This document shows, one piece after another, positions 15,181 through 24,845 of a stretch of 32,878 nt of DNA (its first letter is position 1; every line of letters begins with the position of its first letter). The translations under genes and the position numbers were made by a program. The stretch comes from Kiritimatiellia bacterium. Lineage in GTDB: Bacteria; Verrucomicrobiota; Kiritimatiellia; RFP12; UBA1067. The stretch covers positions 1 through 32,878 of the forward strand of contig JAEEOY010000150.1 in assembly GCA_016284515.1 (NCBI GenBank). The letters run 5' to 3'. Under the pieces are notes generated by a model. That model saw nothing but the letters and a program-made list of their open reading frames with translations. It made no database searches and was not told the DNA's origin.

Positions 15181-16182
15181 ATGAAGCCAAAGGAGACAGC
15201 AGAGCATTTCATTCTGAGTTCGAGTCCGCACGCGCACGCTAACTCGAGCGTGTCGCGCATCATGCTAGACGTGATAATCGCGCTTCTTCCGACGACGGCG
15301 ATGGGCATCTTCTTCTTCGGGATGCCGGCGGTCTGGACGATTGCGACATGCGTCGCGACGTGCGTCCTCACCGAGGCGCTCTGCCGCATGGCGATGAAGC
15401 GCGAGTCGACGGTAGGCGACCTTTCGGCCGTCGTCACGGGACTTCTCCTCGCGCTGAACCTCCCGGCGGGGATTCCGCTCTGGATGGCCGTCGTCGGTTC
15501 GGTGTTCGCGATAGGCGTCGCCAAGCAGGTCTTCGGCGGGCTCGGGATGAATCCGTTCAACCCGGCTCTCGCAGCGCGCGCGTTCATGCTCATCTCGTTT
15601 ACGGGTCCGATGACAACGTGGCTCAAGCCGTTCTGGTGGCGCACTCCCGACGCGATGACTACGGCGACGCCGCTCGCCTCGATGAAGACGATGTTTGCCG
15701 CCGAGGCGGCGACAACGGCGTCTCCGCACGGACTGTGCAGCGCCGCCACGGGAGGCCTGGAGGGCATCTGGAACCTCGCCATCGGCAACGTCCCCGGATG
15801 CATCGGCGAGGTGTCGGCGATCGCGCTCGCGATCGGCGCTGCGTACCTGCTCGTGCGCAAGGTGATCACGTGGCACATCCCGGTGTCGTTCATCGCGACG
15901 GTGTTCGTCTACTCGCTCATTGCGGGCGGAGCGCCGGCGATGGCGCAGGTCTTGGCGGGCGGCGTGATGATCGGCGCGTGCTTCATGGCGACGGACTACG
16001 TGACCTCTCCGACCACGGCGAAGGGCAAGCTCGTGTTCGGCTTCGGGTGCGGACTCCTCTGCATGCTGATCCGCCAGTTCGGCGGATATCCCGAGGGATG
16101 CTCGTTCGCGATTCTCATCATGAACGCCGTCTGTCCGCTCATCAACCGCTTCACCCAGCCGAAGCCCTTCGGAGCCAAGTGA
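15181..16182 (+). CDS. rnfD: Electron transport complex subunit RnfD
   Basis: The 333-aa integral membrane protein has an SD AAGGAG 6 nt before ATG. Hydrophobic helices run through the whole length (VIIALLPTTAMGIFFFGMPAVW, AVVTGLLLALNLPAGIPLWMAVV, VSFIATVFVYSLIAGGAPAM). GGLGMNPFNPALAARAF is the RnfD/NqrB signature. DAMTTATPLASMK corresponds to the S/T-x-A-T site where FMN is covalently bound through a Thr phosphoester. With RnfC it would form part of the Rnf pump. Normally rnfG, E, A and B follow; here the next gene is a helicase. Confidence 0.92.
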   Translation: MKPKETAEHFILSSSPHAHANSSVSRIMLDVIIALLPTTAMGIFFFGMPAVWTIATCVATCVLTEALCRMAMKRESTVGDLSAVVTGLLLALNLPAGIPLWMAVVGSVFAIGVAKQVFGGLGMNPFNPALAARAFMLISFTGPMTTWLKPFWWRTPDAMTTATPLASMKTMFAAEAATTASPHGLCSAATGGLEGIWNLAIGNVPGCIGEVSAIALAIGAAYLLVRKVITWHIPVSFIATVFVYSLIAGGAPAMAQVLAGGVMIGACFMATDYVTSPTTAKGKLVFGFGCGLLCMLIRQFGGYPEGCSFAILIMNAVCPLINRFTQPKPFGAK

Positions 16183-16199
16183 AGTCGGCCTGGATTCTT

Positions 16200-16214
16200 C
16201 GGGGACATTCCCCG
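16200..16214 (+). other. Small hairpin downstream of rnfD
   Basis: CGGGG-ACATT-CCCCG forms a 5-bp stem in the 52-nt gap between rnfD and the helicase. There is no T tract, so it is a doubtful terminator; it may mark an mRNA 3' end. Confidence 0.3.
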
Positions 16215-16234
16215 TGGAAACCTTCTGGCCCTGA

Positions 16235-18484
16235 ATGACTCCAGCTGAATTCATAGACGATCCGAACTGGGCGGCGTTTCTTCCTGAAATCGACCGCGCG
16301 GCGAAGTCCCGTGCGCTTCCAACGCACGAGGACTGCTCGCCGATCGACCCCGAGTCGGCCGCGATGCACCTGAGGAAGGGCGGCACTCTCGGACTTATGG
16401 ACGGATACGAGGAGCGCCCCGGACAGATCGACATGCTCTCCGCCATCGTGCGGGCGTTCAACTCGCGCGAGCACCTCATGATCGAGGCAGGAACCGGCGT
16501 CGGCAAGTCGCTCGCCTATCTGATTCCGTCCATCCTCTGGGCCGCGGCCAACGACACGCCCGTCGTGATCTCGACGGCGACCCGCAACCTGCAGAGCCAG
16601 CTCATCGGGTCCGACATCCCGCGCGCGCTGCGCGTTCTCGGCGACGGCGCGGCGAAGTTCCGCGTCGCGCTTCTCAAGGGGCGCACCAACTACCTGTGCC
16701 TGCGCGCCGTCGGAGACTTCTTCTCTGGCGGATACTGGACGATGTCGAAGGAGGAGCAGGACGAGATGCCGCACTTCATCGACTGGCTGAAGTCAACGCC
16801 CGACGGTGATCTCGACCGCTACGAGGGACTCCAGCGGAGTCTTCTCACGTGCCCGGGCGAGGAATGCGGTGGCAGGAGGTGTCCGTTCTACTCTCGCTGC
16901 TTCGTCTACCGCGCGCGCAAGAAGGCGGCGGAGGCGGACCTCATAATCGCCAACCATTCACTCGTCCTCGCCGAGGCCACGGGCGGCAACGCGACGATCC
17001 TGCCAGCCTACGGGCGGCTTGTCCTCGACGAGGCGCACAACCTCGAGGCGATTGCGACGGAATACCTGAGCTACGAGTTCTCCATGCCTGCGCTCGCGCG
17101 CCTCCTTAACCGGCTCATCCGCCGCGGGAAGGGAAAGCGCGGAAGGGCCGGCGGCATACTCGCCTCGGTGGAGCGCCAGCTCGCCAAGGGAATACTCTCC
17201 GGCTCCGACGTCGGAAACCATGTCCGGCGACTGCTCACGGAAGCGTCCTCGCTCGTCGTTCGCGTCACGGATTCCGCAGACGAGATGCTCTCGCTCGCGG
17301 AGGCGCAGGTGCTGGCGGACCACACGCGGGAGATTATCCGCTACCGCGGTCCGCTCGACATGAAGGACGCCCACGCGCGCTTCGACGACGCCGTCGCCGC
17401 GATGGTGACTCTTCTGCACGACCTCCGCGACACGCTGGACGATGCGGCCGCGCCCGGCGAGATGAATTTCATGGCCGACCTCTCGACGCAGGTAGGCGGC
17501 ATGGCCGAGAGCTTCGTGTCGTTCGCGAACGAGGCGGATTTCGTGGTGTCCGGGGACAGGGATACCCACGTCTACTGGGCGGAGCGCGTGCGGCTCGAGA
17601 AACGCCGGCGCTACGTGCGGCTAGTCGCCGCTCCGCTCTCAGTCGCCGACGCGCTGAGAAAGCTCCTCTACGACCTCAAGGATTCCGTCGTGATGTCGTC
17701 CGCCACGCTCAGGGTCGGCAACGACTTCAAGTACATGTGCAGACGGCTCGGCTTCTTCGACCCCGCGGACCGCGAGCAGCGAGCATCGACCCCCGAGCAA
17801 CGCTACCGCTGCCTGACGGCGGCTTCGCCATTCGACTACCTGAGGCAGTGCCTCGTCGTTGCGCCGGACTGCCTGCCCGATCCGTCTGCCGACGCGCCCG
17901 GCTACGCCTCCGCGCTCGCGGGGATGATGAAGGACCTCTTCGCGGCTACCGAGGGTCGTGCGCTCGTGCTGTTCACGAGCTACGAGATGATGAAGGCCGT
18001 TGCGGACCTCGCCGCTGTTCCGCTCTCCGAGGCCGGCATACGCCTGCTCGTGCAGGGCGAGGGCCTTTCGCGCGAGTCGATGACGCAGGTCCTGAAGGAC
18101 AACGCCAAGGTAGTCCTTTTCGGAGCGCAGTCGTTCTGGGAGGGAGTTGATGTCGCAGGCGAGGCGCTCAGCTGCGTCGTGATAGCGAGGCTTCCGTTCG
18201 CGCAGGTGGGCGATCCCGTTGTCGAGGCGCGCGGAGAGAAGGTCGAGCGCGAAGGCGGCAGCCCATTCCGCGACTACGCGCTCCCAGAGGCGGTGATTCG
18301 CTTCCGGCAGGGGTTCGGACGCCTCATACGCACGAAGTCGGACCGTGGGGTCGTCGTGGTGACGGATCCGAGAATCGTGACGAAGAACTATGGCGCGGTG
18401 TTCAGGAAGTCGATCCCTGCATCCGTGCACACAGTGGTGTCGTCCGACGAGCTGCTCGACCGCGTCTCGGGATTCTTCTCCTGA
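16235..18484 (+). CDS. DinG/XPD-type superfamily 2 ATP-dependent DNA helicase
   Basis: The 749-aa protein has Walker A EAGTGVGKS (about 84-92), the DEAH box LVLDEAH (about 263-268) and the late motif GFGRLIRTKSDRG. Between motifs I and II lie five cysteines (near 155, 206, 211, 216 and 222; CPGEECGGRRCPFYSRC), which fit the [4Fe-4S] domain of XPD/DinG helicases. SFWEGVDVAGEALSCVVIARLPF is the diagnostic motif V region of DinG. The family unwinds DNA 5'->3' and resolves R-loops, G-quadruplexes or damaged forks. No clear SD precedes ATG 16235, so translation may depend on the rnf transcript. It converges with hrpA, 6 bp between stops. Confidence 0.88.
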   Translation: MTPAEFIDDPNWAAFLPEIDRAAKSRALPTHEDCSPIDPESAAMHLRKGGTLGLMDGYEERPGQIDMLSAIVRAFNSREHLMIEAGTGVGKSLAYLIPSILWAAANDTPVVISTATRNLQSQLIGSDIPRALRVLGDGAAKFRVALLKGRTNYLCLRAVGDFFSGGYWTMSKEEQDEMPHFIDWLKSTPDGDLDRYEGLQRSLLTCPGEECGGRRCPFYSRCFVYRARKKAAEADLIIANHSLVLAEATGGNATILPAYGRLVLDEAHNLEAIATEYLSYEFSMPALARLLNRLIRRGKGKRGRAGGILASVERQLAKGILSGSDVGNHVRRLLTEASSLVVRVTDSADEMLSLAEAQVLADHTREIIRYRGPLDMKDAHARFDDAVAAMVTLLHDLRDTLDDAAAPGEMNFMADLSTQVGGMAESFVSFANEADFVVSGDRDTHVYWAERVRLEKRRRYVRLVAAPLSVADALRKLLYDLKDSVVMSSATLRVGNDFKYMCRRLGFFDPADREQRASTPEQRYRCLTAASPFDYLRQCLVVAPDCLPDPSADAPGYASALAGMMKDLFAATEGRALVLFTSYEMMKAVADLAAVPLSEAGIRLLVQGEGLSRESMTQVLKDNAKVVLFGAQSFWEGVDVAGEALSCVVIARLPFAQVGDPVVEARGEKVEREGGSPFRDYALPEAVIRFRQGFGRLIRTKSDRGVVVVTDPRIVTKNYGAVFRKSIPASVHTVVSSDELLDRVSGFFS

Positions 18485-18490
18485 AGCCTG

Positions 18491-21400
18491 CTACGGGCGA
18501 ACCTCAGCCCACTTCGCGTCAAGGCGCTTCTCGCTCACCGGAATCGCCGCACGCACCTCAGGCGCGAACACCGAGACGCGGAACTCCTCCACCATCCAGC
18601 GGTATTCCGCGAGCGCTTCGCGGTCGATCTTCGCGTCCTTCGAGACGATTGCCTCGCGGTAGCGCTCCCAGAAGGGCGCGACGCGCAATTCCTTCGCGCG
18701 GTCTCCCGACGGATTCGACCTCGCGCGGTCTACGCGCACCGCGATCGCCTTCATGTAGCGCGCGTAGTGGCGAAGCCGCTCCGGGGAGACGGCGCGCAGA
18801 AAGCCCGGGAACACGAGCCACGCGAGCTGGGTGTCTATAGAGTCGGCGACGTCTTCCGCCGCGTTCGAGCGTGCGAGCGCGTCCGAGCAGTTCGCTGCGG
18901 CGTCCAGCGCGGACGCGAACAGCGCCTCGATCTCCGCCTTCGCCGCGGCAAATGCGCCGCGCCGGTCCTTGAGTCGCGACTCGAATTCGTCCTTGTCGCG
19001 CACGGTGGGAAGTCCGTCGACCATCGACGACCTTACGGCCGACCAAAGTATGTCCGAGCCGATGCGCTCGGAGTCGTATCCGATTGACTTCAGGTACAGC
19101 GCCGCGCCGAGCGAGAGGCGCTTCGTCTGGAACGTCGGGCGCGACTTGCCCGCGATCCTGATGCACATCAGCCGCGCGACGCCCGCCGCGTGCGAGCGCG
19201 CGGCCTCGGCGGCCGACTTGAAGAGACGCACGACAACGCCGTCGCCGCAGTCCGAGAGCGCGGGGTAGTGCGCGAGCGTCCAGTCGCCGCTGCGCGACTC
19301 GACCTGCTCCGCGACTGCACCGAAATCCCAGTCGACGTGCTTCGCCGCTTCGCCCTGGAGGGGCTTTCGGCCGGACGACGCACCTGCCGCGGCGAGGGCT
19401 TCGTCGAGGCTGCGGGTGTCGGCGATGATGCGGCCGTCTTCGTCCTTGATCCTGTAGCGGACTATCAGATGCGGCGGATACTTCACGTTGGCCCACGCGC
19501 TCTCTGGGACTATGATTCCGTTGTGGTCGCGCAGCAGCTTCCTGAGCGCGTCGGCGAGCGGCGTGTCGTCCGGACGGAGAAGCGGCGCGAGAATCGAGAC
19601 TGTGTCCGAGATCGGCGAGACGACGCGCCGCAGCGATGAGGGAAGCGAGCTGAGCAGGAACGCTAGTTTCTCCGGGAGCGCGCCTGGAACGAGCCAGTCG
19701 GCGTTCCACAGCGCGAGCGCGCCGGCGTCCGCCTTCGCGACGGTGCACGTTATGCCGTCCGTCGCAGGATCGTCCGGCGTGTGGCGGTACGAGAGCGCGA
19801 GTCGGGCCTGGCCGATGCGGAGCGAGTCTGGGAACGCCGAGTTGGAGGTGCCGACCTTCGGGAGCCATTTGCGCCTGTCGAGCCTGAAGCGCGACTTCTC
19901 CTCGTCCGTTGCGGACCAGAGCCACTTCGCAAGGTCGCGCGCCGAGACTATCTCTGGCGGAACCGCGGCGTCGAAGTGAGCGGCGAGCGCGTCTTCGTCG
20001 AAGAGCTCAGGACGCCTCATGCGCTCCGCGCGGCGGAGCATCTCGGCGATGACGGACGAGTTCTCGCGCACTTCGCGCGGGGGATGTGGGAACTCGCGCC
20101 GGACGAGTCCGCAGAGGATGAAGAGCCTTCGCGACACGACGGGGTCGATTCTGCTGTAGTCGCGGCGCCGCGCCGGGACGATGACGAGTCCGTAGAGCGT
20201 CACCTGCTCCGTCGCGCGGACGAATCCGTTCGCCGCGTCCCACTCCGGCTCGCGGTAGCTGCGCTTCACCACGTCGGCGGCGATGGACTCGATCCAGCGC
20301 ACGTCTATGACTGCGGCGTTGCGCGCGAAGAGGCGGGAGGTGTCGACAAGTTCGCCTGCGACGATCCATTCGGGAGCGTGGTTTACGGTCCGCTGTTCGT
20401 GGTTTGCGGGGCGTGGCGCGCGAGTCTTCTTCGTCAGGACCGAGCTTGGATGCAGGGCGAAGCGAAGGGCGTGTGCGCCGCGGTAGTCGTGTTCCTCGGG
20501 ATCGAGGTGTCCGATGCGCGAGAGGAGCCCCGTCATGAGCGCTCGGTGGAGCGAGTCAGGCCCGCCGTTGTCGCTCTCCACGTCGAGTCCGAGGCGCTTC
20601 GACAGTTCCGCGAGCTGACGCGACAGGTCGCGCCATTCGCGCATCTTCGGATACGAAAGGTACGTCTTCTTCGCGAGCTTGCGCAGCTGCGACTGCGAGA
20701 GCGTCTTCGTCTGGTCGTCCCACCAGTTCCAGAGCGCGAGCGTTCCGAGGAAGTCGGAGCCCGGACGCCTGAACTGCGCATGCGCCTGGTCCGCCTTCTC
20801 GCGCTCCTCCACCGGACGCCGCTTCGGGTCGTCGCAGCTCATCGCGGCGACGACGGGGATTGCGGAGGGGAGCGTCGCGAATTCGGAGGCGGCGATGAGC
20901 ATGCGCGCGAGGCGCGGCTCAACGGGGATGCGCGCGAGGCGGCGTCCCGTTTTCGTGAGCGCGATGTCGTGTTCGGCGTCGTGCTGTATCGCGCCGAGTT
21001 CGAGGAGCTCCTTGAGTCCTTCGCGCACCATCGCCGGTTTCGGAGGGTCGATGAACGGAAATTCCTCGATGTTGCCGAGGCCAAGGTCGAGCATCGTGAG
21101 GATGACGCCGGCGAGCGAAGAGCGAAGGACTTCCGGCGGAGTGTACTTCTCGCGCGATTCGAAGTCCTCCTCCGAGTAGAGACGCACGCACGTGCCGGGT
21201 CCGAGCCTTCCGCACCTTCCCGCGCGCTGCTTCGCCGAGGCCTGCGAGACGGGCTCGATCTGCAGGCGCTGCACCTGTGTGCGGTGGATGTAGCGCGAGA
21301 TGCGCGCGAGGCCGGAGTCTATGACTGCGCGGATTCCAGGAATAGTCACCGAGGTCTCCGCGACGTTCGTCGCGAGGACGACGCGGCGGCGCGGCGAGAG

Positions 21401-22228
21401 GCGGAACGCGCGCTGCTGCTCGCCGGAGGGCAGGGACGCGAGAAGGGGGATGATGTCGTCCGCGGCGAAGGAGGGCGTGTGGCGCAGGTGGTCGGCCGTC
21501 TCGCGGATGTCTCGCTCGCCAGGGAGGAACACCAGCACGTCGTCCTTCGGCGGGAGTGTCGCGAGCGCGGCGGTTACGTCGCGCGCGAGGTCGCGCTCCT
21601 CGCGGTCCGGCGGCTCCATGTACCGCACCTCGATGGGGAAGAGCCTTCCAGGGACCGATATCGCCGGCGCGCCGTTGAAGAATGCGGAGAAGCGCTCGGA
21701 GTCGAGCGTCGCGGAGGAGACGATCACCTTCAGGTCGCGGCGTTTCGCGAGGATGCGCTTGAGGATGCCGAGGAGGAAGTCGACGTTGAGCGTGCGCTCG
21801 TGCGCTTCGTCGACGATGATCGCGTCGTAGGCGCGGAGGAGGGGATCTGCGCGCGTCTCGGCGAGAAGGACTCCGTCGGTCATGAACTTGACGCGGGTGG
21901 AGTCGGAGAGTTTTCTCGCGAACCTGTGCTGGTATCCGACGGTCGCGCCGACCTCGCATCCGAGCTCCTCGGCGACGCGTTCCGCGACGGTGACGGCGGC
22001 GAGTCGGCGAGGCTGGGTGCAGGCGATGCGGCGCCCGTGCGCGCCGAGTCCGAGCTCCATAGCCATCTTCGGCAGCTGCGTCGTTTTCCCCGAGCCGGTG
22101 TCGCCGCAGACGATAACGGCCTGGCTGCGGCGGAGCGCGTCCATGATCTCCGCGCGGTGCGCTGAGATCGGCAGCTCCTCCGGGTATCGCAGCGTGATTC
22201 CGCCGTCTTCTCTCTCGGTCTCCGTCAT
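18491..22228 (-). CDS. hrpA: ATP-dependent RNA helicase HrpA (DEAH/RHA family)
   Basis: The tracked ORF begins at 22423, but the promoter at 22238-22248 lies inside that extension. The start is therefore ATG 22228 (MTETEREDGG), giving 1245 aa, close to the family's ~1300. The motifs are Walker A GDTGSGKTTQLPK, DEAH in IIVDEAHERTLNVDFLLG, IVSSATLDSERF (motif III), NVAETSVTIPGI and QRAGRCGRLGPGTC (motif VI). HA2/OB domains follow, then a long C-terminal DUF3418-type region specific to HrpA. E. coli HrpA handles RNA processing and rescues stalled or collided ribosomes. It is divergently transcribed from the beta-propeller gene across a 184-bp spacer, and its mRNA is probably leaderless. Confidence 0.93.
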   Translation of the reverse strand: MTETEREDGGITLRYPEELPISAHRAEIMDALRRSQAVIVCGDTGSGKTTQLPKMAMELGLGAHGRRIACTQPRRLAAVTVAERVAEELGCEVGATVGYQHRFARKLSDSTRVKFMTDGVLLAETRADPLLRAYDAIIVDEAHERTLNVDFLLGILKRILAKRRDLKVIVSSATLDSERFSAFFNGAPAISVPGRLFPIEVRYMEPPDREERDLARDVTAALATLPPKDDVLVFLPGERDIRETADHLRHTPSFAADDIIPLLASLPSGEQQRAFRLSPRRRVVLATNVAETSVTIPGIRAVIDSGLARISRYIHRTQVQRLQIEPVSQASAKQRAGRCGRLGPGTCVRLYSEEDFESREKYTPPEVLRSSLAGVILTMLDLGLGNIEEFPFIDPPKPAMVREGLKELLELGAIQHDAEHDIALTKTGRRLARIPVEPRLARMLIAASEFATLPSAIPVVAAMSCDDPKRRPVEEREKADQAHAQFRRPGSDFLGTLALWNWWDDQTKTLSQSQLRKLAKKTYLSYPKMREWRDLSRQLAELSKRLGLDVESDNGGPDSLHRALMTGLLSRIGHLDPEEHDYRGAHALRFALHPSSVLTKKTRAPRPANHEQRTVNHAPEWIVAGELVDTSRLFARNAAVIDVRWIESIAADVVKRSYREPEWDAANGFVRATEQVTLYGLVIVPARRRDYSRIDPVVSRRLFILCGLVRREFPHPPREVRENSSVIAEMLRRAERMRRPELFDEDALAAHFDAAVPPEIVSARDLAKWLWSATDEEKSRFRLDRRKWLPKVGTSNSAFPDSLRIGQARLALSYRHTPDDPATDGITCTVAKADAGALALWNADWLVPGALPEKLAFLLSSLPSSLRRVVSPISDTVSILAPLLRPDDTPLADALRKLLRDHNGIIVPESAWANVKYPPHLIVRYRIKDEDGRIIADTRSLDEALAAAGASSGRKPLQGEAAKHVDWDFGAVAEQVESRSGDWTLAHYPALSDCGDGVVVRLFKSAAEAARSHAAGVARLMCIRIAGKSRPTFQTKRLSLGAALYLKSIGYDSERIGSDILWSAVRSSMVDGLPTVRDKDEFESRLKDRRGAFAAAKAEIEALFASALDAAANCSDALARSNAAEDVADSIDTQLAWLVFPGFLRAVSPERLRHYARYMKAIAVRVDRARSNPSGDRAKELRVAPFWERYREAIVSKDAKIDREALAEYRWMVEEFRVSVFAPEVRAAIPVSEKRLDAKWAEVRP

Positions 22229-22237
22229 ATGGCGGAT

Positions 22238-22248
22238 ATTATACCAAA
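22238..22248 (-). promoter_or_regulatory. Extended -10 promoter of hrpA, near-leaderless
   Basis: On the minus strand TTTGGTATAAT ends at 22238, predicting +1 near 22231, 3 nt before the ATG at 22228. No SD is available in such a leader. Confidence 0.7.
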
Positions 22249-22297
22249 TCGCAATTCGGAGATAGCTGGATCGACCGGCAAATTCGAAAATTACCTT

Positions 22298-22314
22298 TGC
22301 GGATTTTGTCCGCA
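22298..22314. promoter_or_regulatory. Inverted repeat in the divergent hrpA/beta-propeller spacer
   Basis: TGCGGA-TTTTG-TCCGCA is a perfect 6-bp inverted repeat midway between the two divergent promoters in an AT-rich spacer. It could be an operator; nothing further supports it. Confidence 0.3.
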
Positions 22315-22354
22315 TATATTTGCCGATAATTTCCGTTCCATTTTTGCAGTTTCG

Positions 22355-22404
22355 TGTATAATCTTCGGTGCATCGACGGACCGTCCCGCACGATGCACAA
22401 GGAG
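22355..22404 (+). promoter_or_regulatory. Promoter, +1 hairpin and SD of the beta-propeller gene
   Basis: TATAAT (22357-22362) predicts +1 near 22369. GTGCATCG (22368-22375) pairs perfectly with CGATGCAC (22391-22398), an 8-bp stem with a 15-nt loop at the very 5' end of the mRNA. The SD AAGGAG (22399-22404) follows at once, 8 nt before ATG 22413. Confidence 0.55.
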
Positions 22405-22412
22405 ACGCATAC

Positions 22413-24785
22413 ATGAGACACATCAGACTCGCCGCGTTCGTTTCTCTTGCCGCCGTGATTTCGGCGACGCAGACGCTTTTCTCCGAAACCGAGGGGAGGC
22501 GCTGGACCGCCTGCGGATGGGGCGGAGGCGGATGGTTCTGGAGCTCCGCGGCCGATCCGCTTGATCCCGACGTGTTCTACATGGGCGGTGACGTGGACGG
22601 CGTGTGGAAGACTGTCGACGGAGGCGAGAGCTGGCTTTTCGCGAACAGGGGGCTGTCAAACTACGCGGTCTACTCGCTCGCCGTCGCGCCGTCCAACGGA
22701 GACAGGGTCTACGCACTCACCGGGAACGGAGTGTGCGCGTCGTCCGACGGCGCGGCGCACTGGACGCACTGCGCGGCGACGAAGGGCCTCGGAATCATCG
22801 CCGGACGCGACGGATCGGTCCACGCAATCGCGGTCGATCCGAGCAATCCCGACGTTGTATACGCGGGAGGCAAGAACGGGAAGGCCGCGAAGTCGACGGA
22901 CGGCGGCACGAGCTGGAAGACGATGTCGTATGGCGGCGAGTCCGGCGGGGCGGTCTGCACAATCGCTGTCTCTGGTCGCGATCCGCGCACCGTGCTCCTG
23001 TGCAGCAGGAACGGCGGACTCTACCGTTCCGTTGACGCGGGCTCGTCGTGGTCGCGCGTATCCTCCGCTCCGTCGTCCGCGCGCGCCGTCTTCTGGGCGG
23101 GACCTGCCGCCCCGCGGAAATGGTACGGCGCGTTTGGCGCGGACGCGGTGCATGTCTCGCAGGACGACGGCGCGACGTGGGCGAAGCTCGGCGAGTCGTC
23201 TTCCTACGAGTGCCGCGACGTGGTGTGCAGCGCCGTGGATCCGCTCGTCGTGCACGCGCTGTTCGCGAGCGGATACAGCACTTTCATATCCACCTCGCGC
23301 GACGGCGGCGGGAGCTGGACGCGCAGCTGGAACTTCGCGTACGACCACGCGGCGAATCCGACGCTGCCGGGACAGGGCGCGAACGGAAGCTTCAGCGGAC
23401 TCAAGAACCTTTCGATAAGCCCGGCGGATCCCGACCGCATCCACGCGCCCGGGAACTGGAACCCGGTGATGTCGCACGACGGCGGGAGGACTTGGCGCGA
23501 GAGCTGCAGTGGTGCGGACATCTCGTGCCACCACGATCTGCAGTTCCTCGGGTCGGACGTCTACACCGCGACGATGGACGAGGGCACGCTGCGCACGTCC
23601 GACCGCGGCGCGACGTGGAGCGGACTCTGTCCGACGGTGTGGAAGGCGGGGCTTAGCGGACACCACTGGCGCGTGATCGCGCAGCGCCTCGCGAACGGAA
23701 ACACGCGCGTCGTTTCGTCCGTCTCTCCGTGGGCGAACGCGGGGATCACCTATCCGGTCAAGGTCGTGTGGAGCGAGGACGGAGGCCGCACCTTCACCGA
23801 GGCGACCGGCCTGCCCGACTACCGTCCTACCGCCAACACGATGTGGGGTGAAGGACACGGAAGGGCCATGGCGGCCGATTCCAACAATCCCGACGTCATC
23901 TATCTCGGCATCGACGCTGATCCGACGCAGGGCAGGTGCGGCGGAGGCGTGTTCAGGTCGACGGACGGAGGAAAGTCCTTCTCGCAGCTTCCGAACCAGC
24001 CCGCGTCGCGCCGCATGTTCTACGGCCTTGCGGTTGATCCGACGAATTCGAAACGCATCGTGTGGGGTGCGTGCGGAGACAACTCGGGAGTCTACGTCTC
24101 GAACGACGCAGGCGCGAGCTGGCAGAAGAAGTCTTGGATCGGAGACTGGATCTACAACGTCGAGATAACGCCTTCCGGTACGATATACGCGTCCGGCGGA
24201 AGCCTCTACCGCAGCACGGACCACGGCGAGAACTTCGCGGTCGCGGGTTCGTTCTCGGGCGGCACGGTGCTTGGCATCGCCGTCGATCCCGCGGACGAGC
24301 GGCGCGTATGGGTATCCGTCGCGCCTTGGTCTGACGATGCGACGGGAGGGATATACGAGACGACGGACGGATGTCGCACCTGGCGCGAGATATCTGGCGA
24401 CATTGGCTTCATCCAGCCGCGCGTGTTGCGGTACGATCCAGAGGGGCACGAACTGTGGGCCGCGGGAAACGGACTGTTCCGGACGAAGGTCGACGGCGTT
24501 GAAAGCGTCGACGGCATAGCGGAAGACGCCGTGGAGCGTCCGGTGATAGGGGGACTGGATGCTGCGTCCGGAGCGATCTCCGTCGCGAACGCGGAAAAGG
24601 ACGTGTCCTACGCCGTCTACGCGTGCGAACTGCTCGGCGGGGATTTCTCGCCCGCTGGCAGGCGGGTTCGGGCGAAGTCGGACGGGGCGCTCGAGCTAGG
24701 GATAGAAGTGTCCGCGCTTCCTCCGTCCATGTTCTTCAAGGTCGTCGCGTTCCCGCCCGAGACCACCGGCATCCTGCACAGGTGA
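22413..24785 (+). CDS. Secreted Asp-box (BNR) beta-propeller protein, GH74/sortilin-like
   Basis: ATG 22413 has an SD and begins a signal peptide (MRHIRLAAFVSLAAVISATQTLFS); the tracked GTG 22368 coincides with the predicted +1 and is rejected. The product is 790 aa. About twelve Asp-box motifs (S/T-x-D-x-G-x-x-W/F) are visible, among them TVDGGESW, STDGGTSW, SVDAGSSW, SQDDGATW, SRDGGGSW, SHDGGRTW, STDGGKSF and SNDAGASW. The order and the opening (WFWSSAADPLDPDVFYMGGDVDGVWKT) resemble the double seven-bladed propeller of GH74 xyloglucanases and related exo-alpha-sialidase-like proteins. Which residues are catalytic cannot be judged. A ~85-residue C-terminal beta domain follows. A role in plant or mucin glycan breakdown is inferred from context. 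Confidence 0.8.
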   Translation: MRHIRLAAFVSLAAVISATQTLFSETEGRRWTACGWGGGGWFWSSAADPLDPDVFYMGGDVDGVWKTVDGGESWLFANRGLSNYAVYSLAVAPSNGDRVYALTGNGVCASSDGAAHWTHCAATKGLGIIAGRDGSVHAIAVDPSNPDVVYAGGKNGKAAKSTDGGTSWKTMSYGGESGGAVCTIAVSGRDPRTVLLCSRNGGLYRSVDAGSSWSRVSSAPSSARAVFWAGPAAPRKWYGAFGADAVHVSQDDGATWAKLGESSSYECRDVVCSAVDPLVVHALFASGYSTFISTSRDGGGSWTRSWNFAYDHAANPTLPGQGANGSFSGLKNLSISPADPDRIHAPGNWNPVMSHDGGRTWRESCSGADISCHHDLQFLGSDVYTATMDEGTLRTSDRGATWSGLCPTVWKAGLSGHHWRVIAQRLANGNTRVVSSVSPWANAGITYPVKVVWSEDGGRTFTEATGLPDYRPTANTMWGEGHGRAMAADSNNPDVIYLGIDADPTQGRCGGGVFRSTDGGKSFSQLPNQPASRRMFYGLAVDPTNSKRIVWGACGDNSGVYVSNDAGASWQKKSWIGDWIYNVEITPSGTIYASGGSLYRSTDHGENFAVAGSFSGGTVLGIAVDPADERRVWVSVAPWSDDATGGIYETTDGCRTWREISGDIGFIQPRVLRYDPEGHELWAAGNGLFRTKVDGVESVDGIAEDAVERPVIGGLDAASGAISVANAEKDVSYAVYACELLGGDFSPAGRRVRAKSDGALELGIEVSALPPSMFFKVVAFPPETTGILHR

Positions 24786-24845
24786 CGCGGTGCGGCGGAC
24801 TCCCGCATATTTTCGCGCTTCGCGTGCGCGCGCTGTGCGGAAATA

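Noticed and set aside
19781-22165. 794-aa plus-strand ORF inside hrpA
   Set aside because: Antisense shadow of the helicase gene, rich in Arg, Glu and Val, with no recognisable domain.
22229-22423. Tracked N-terminal extension of hrpA (65 residues)
   Set aside because: It lies upstream of the hrpA promoter and is Cys-rich non-conserved text.
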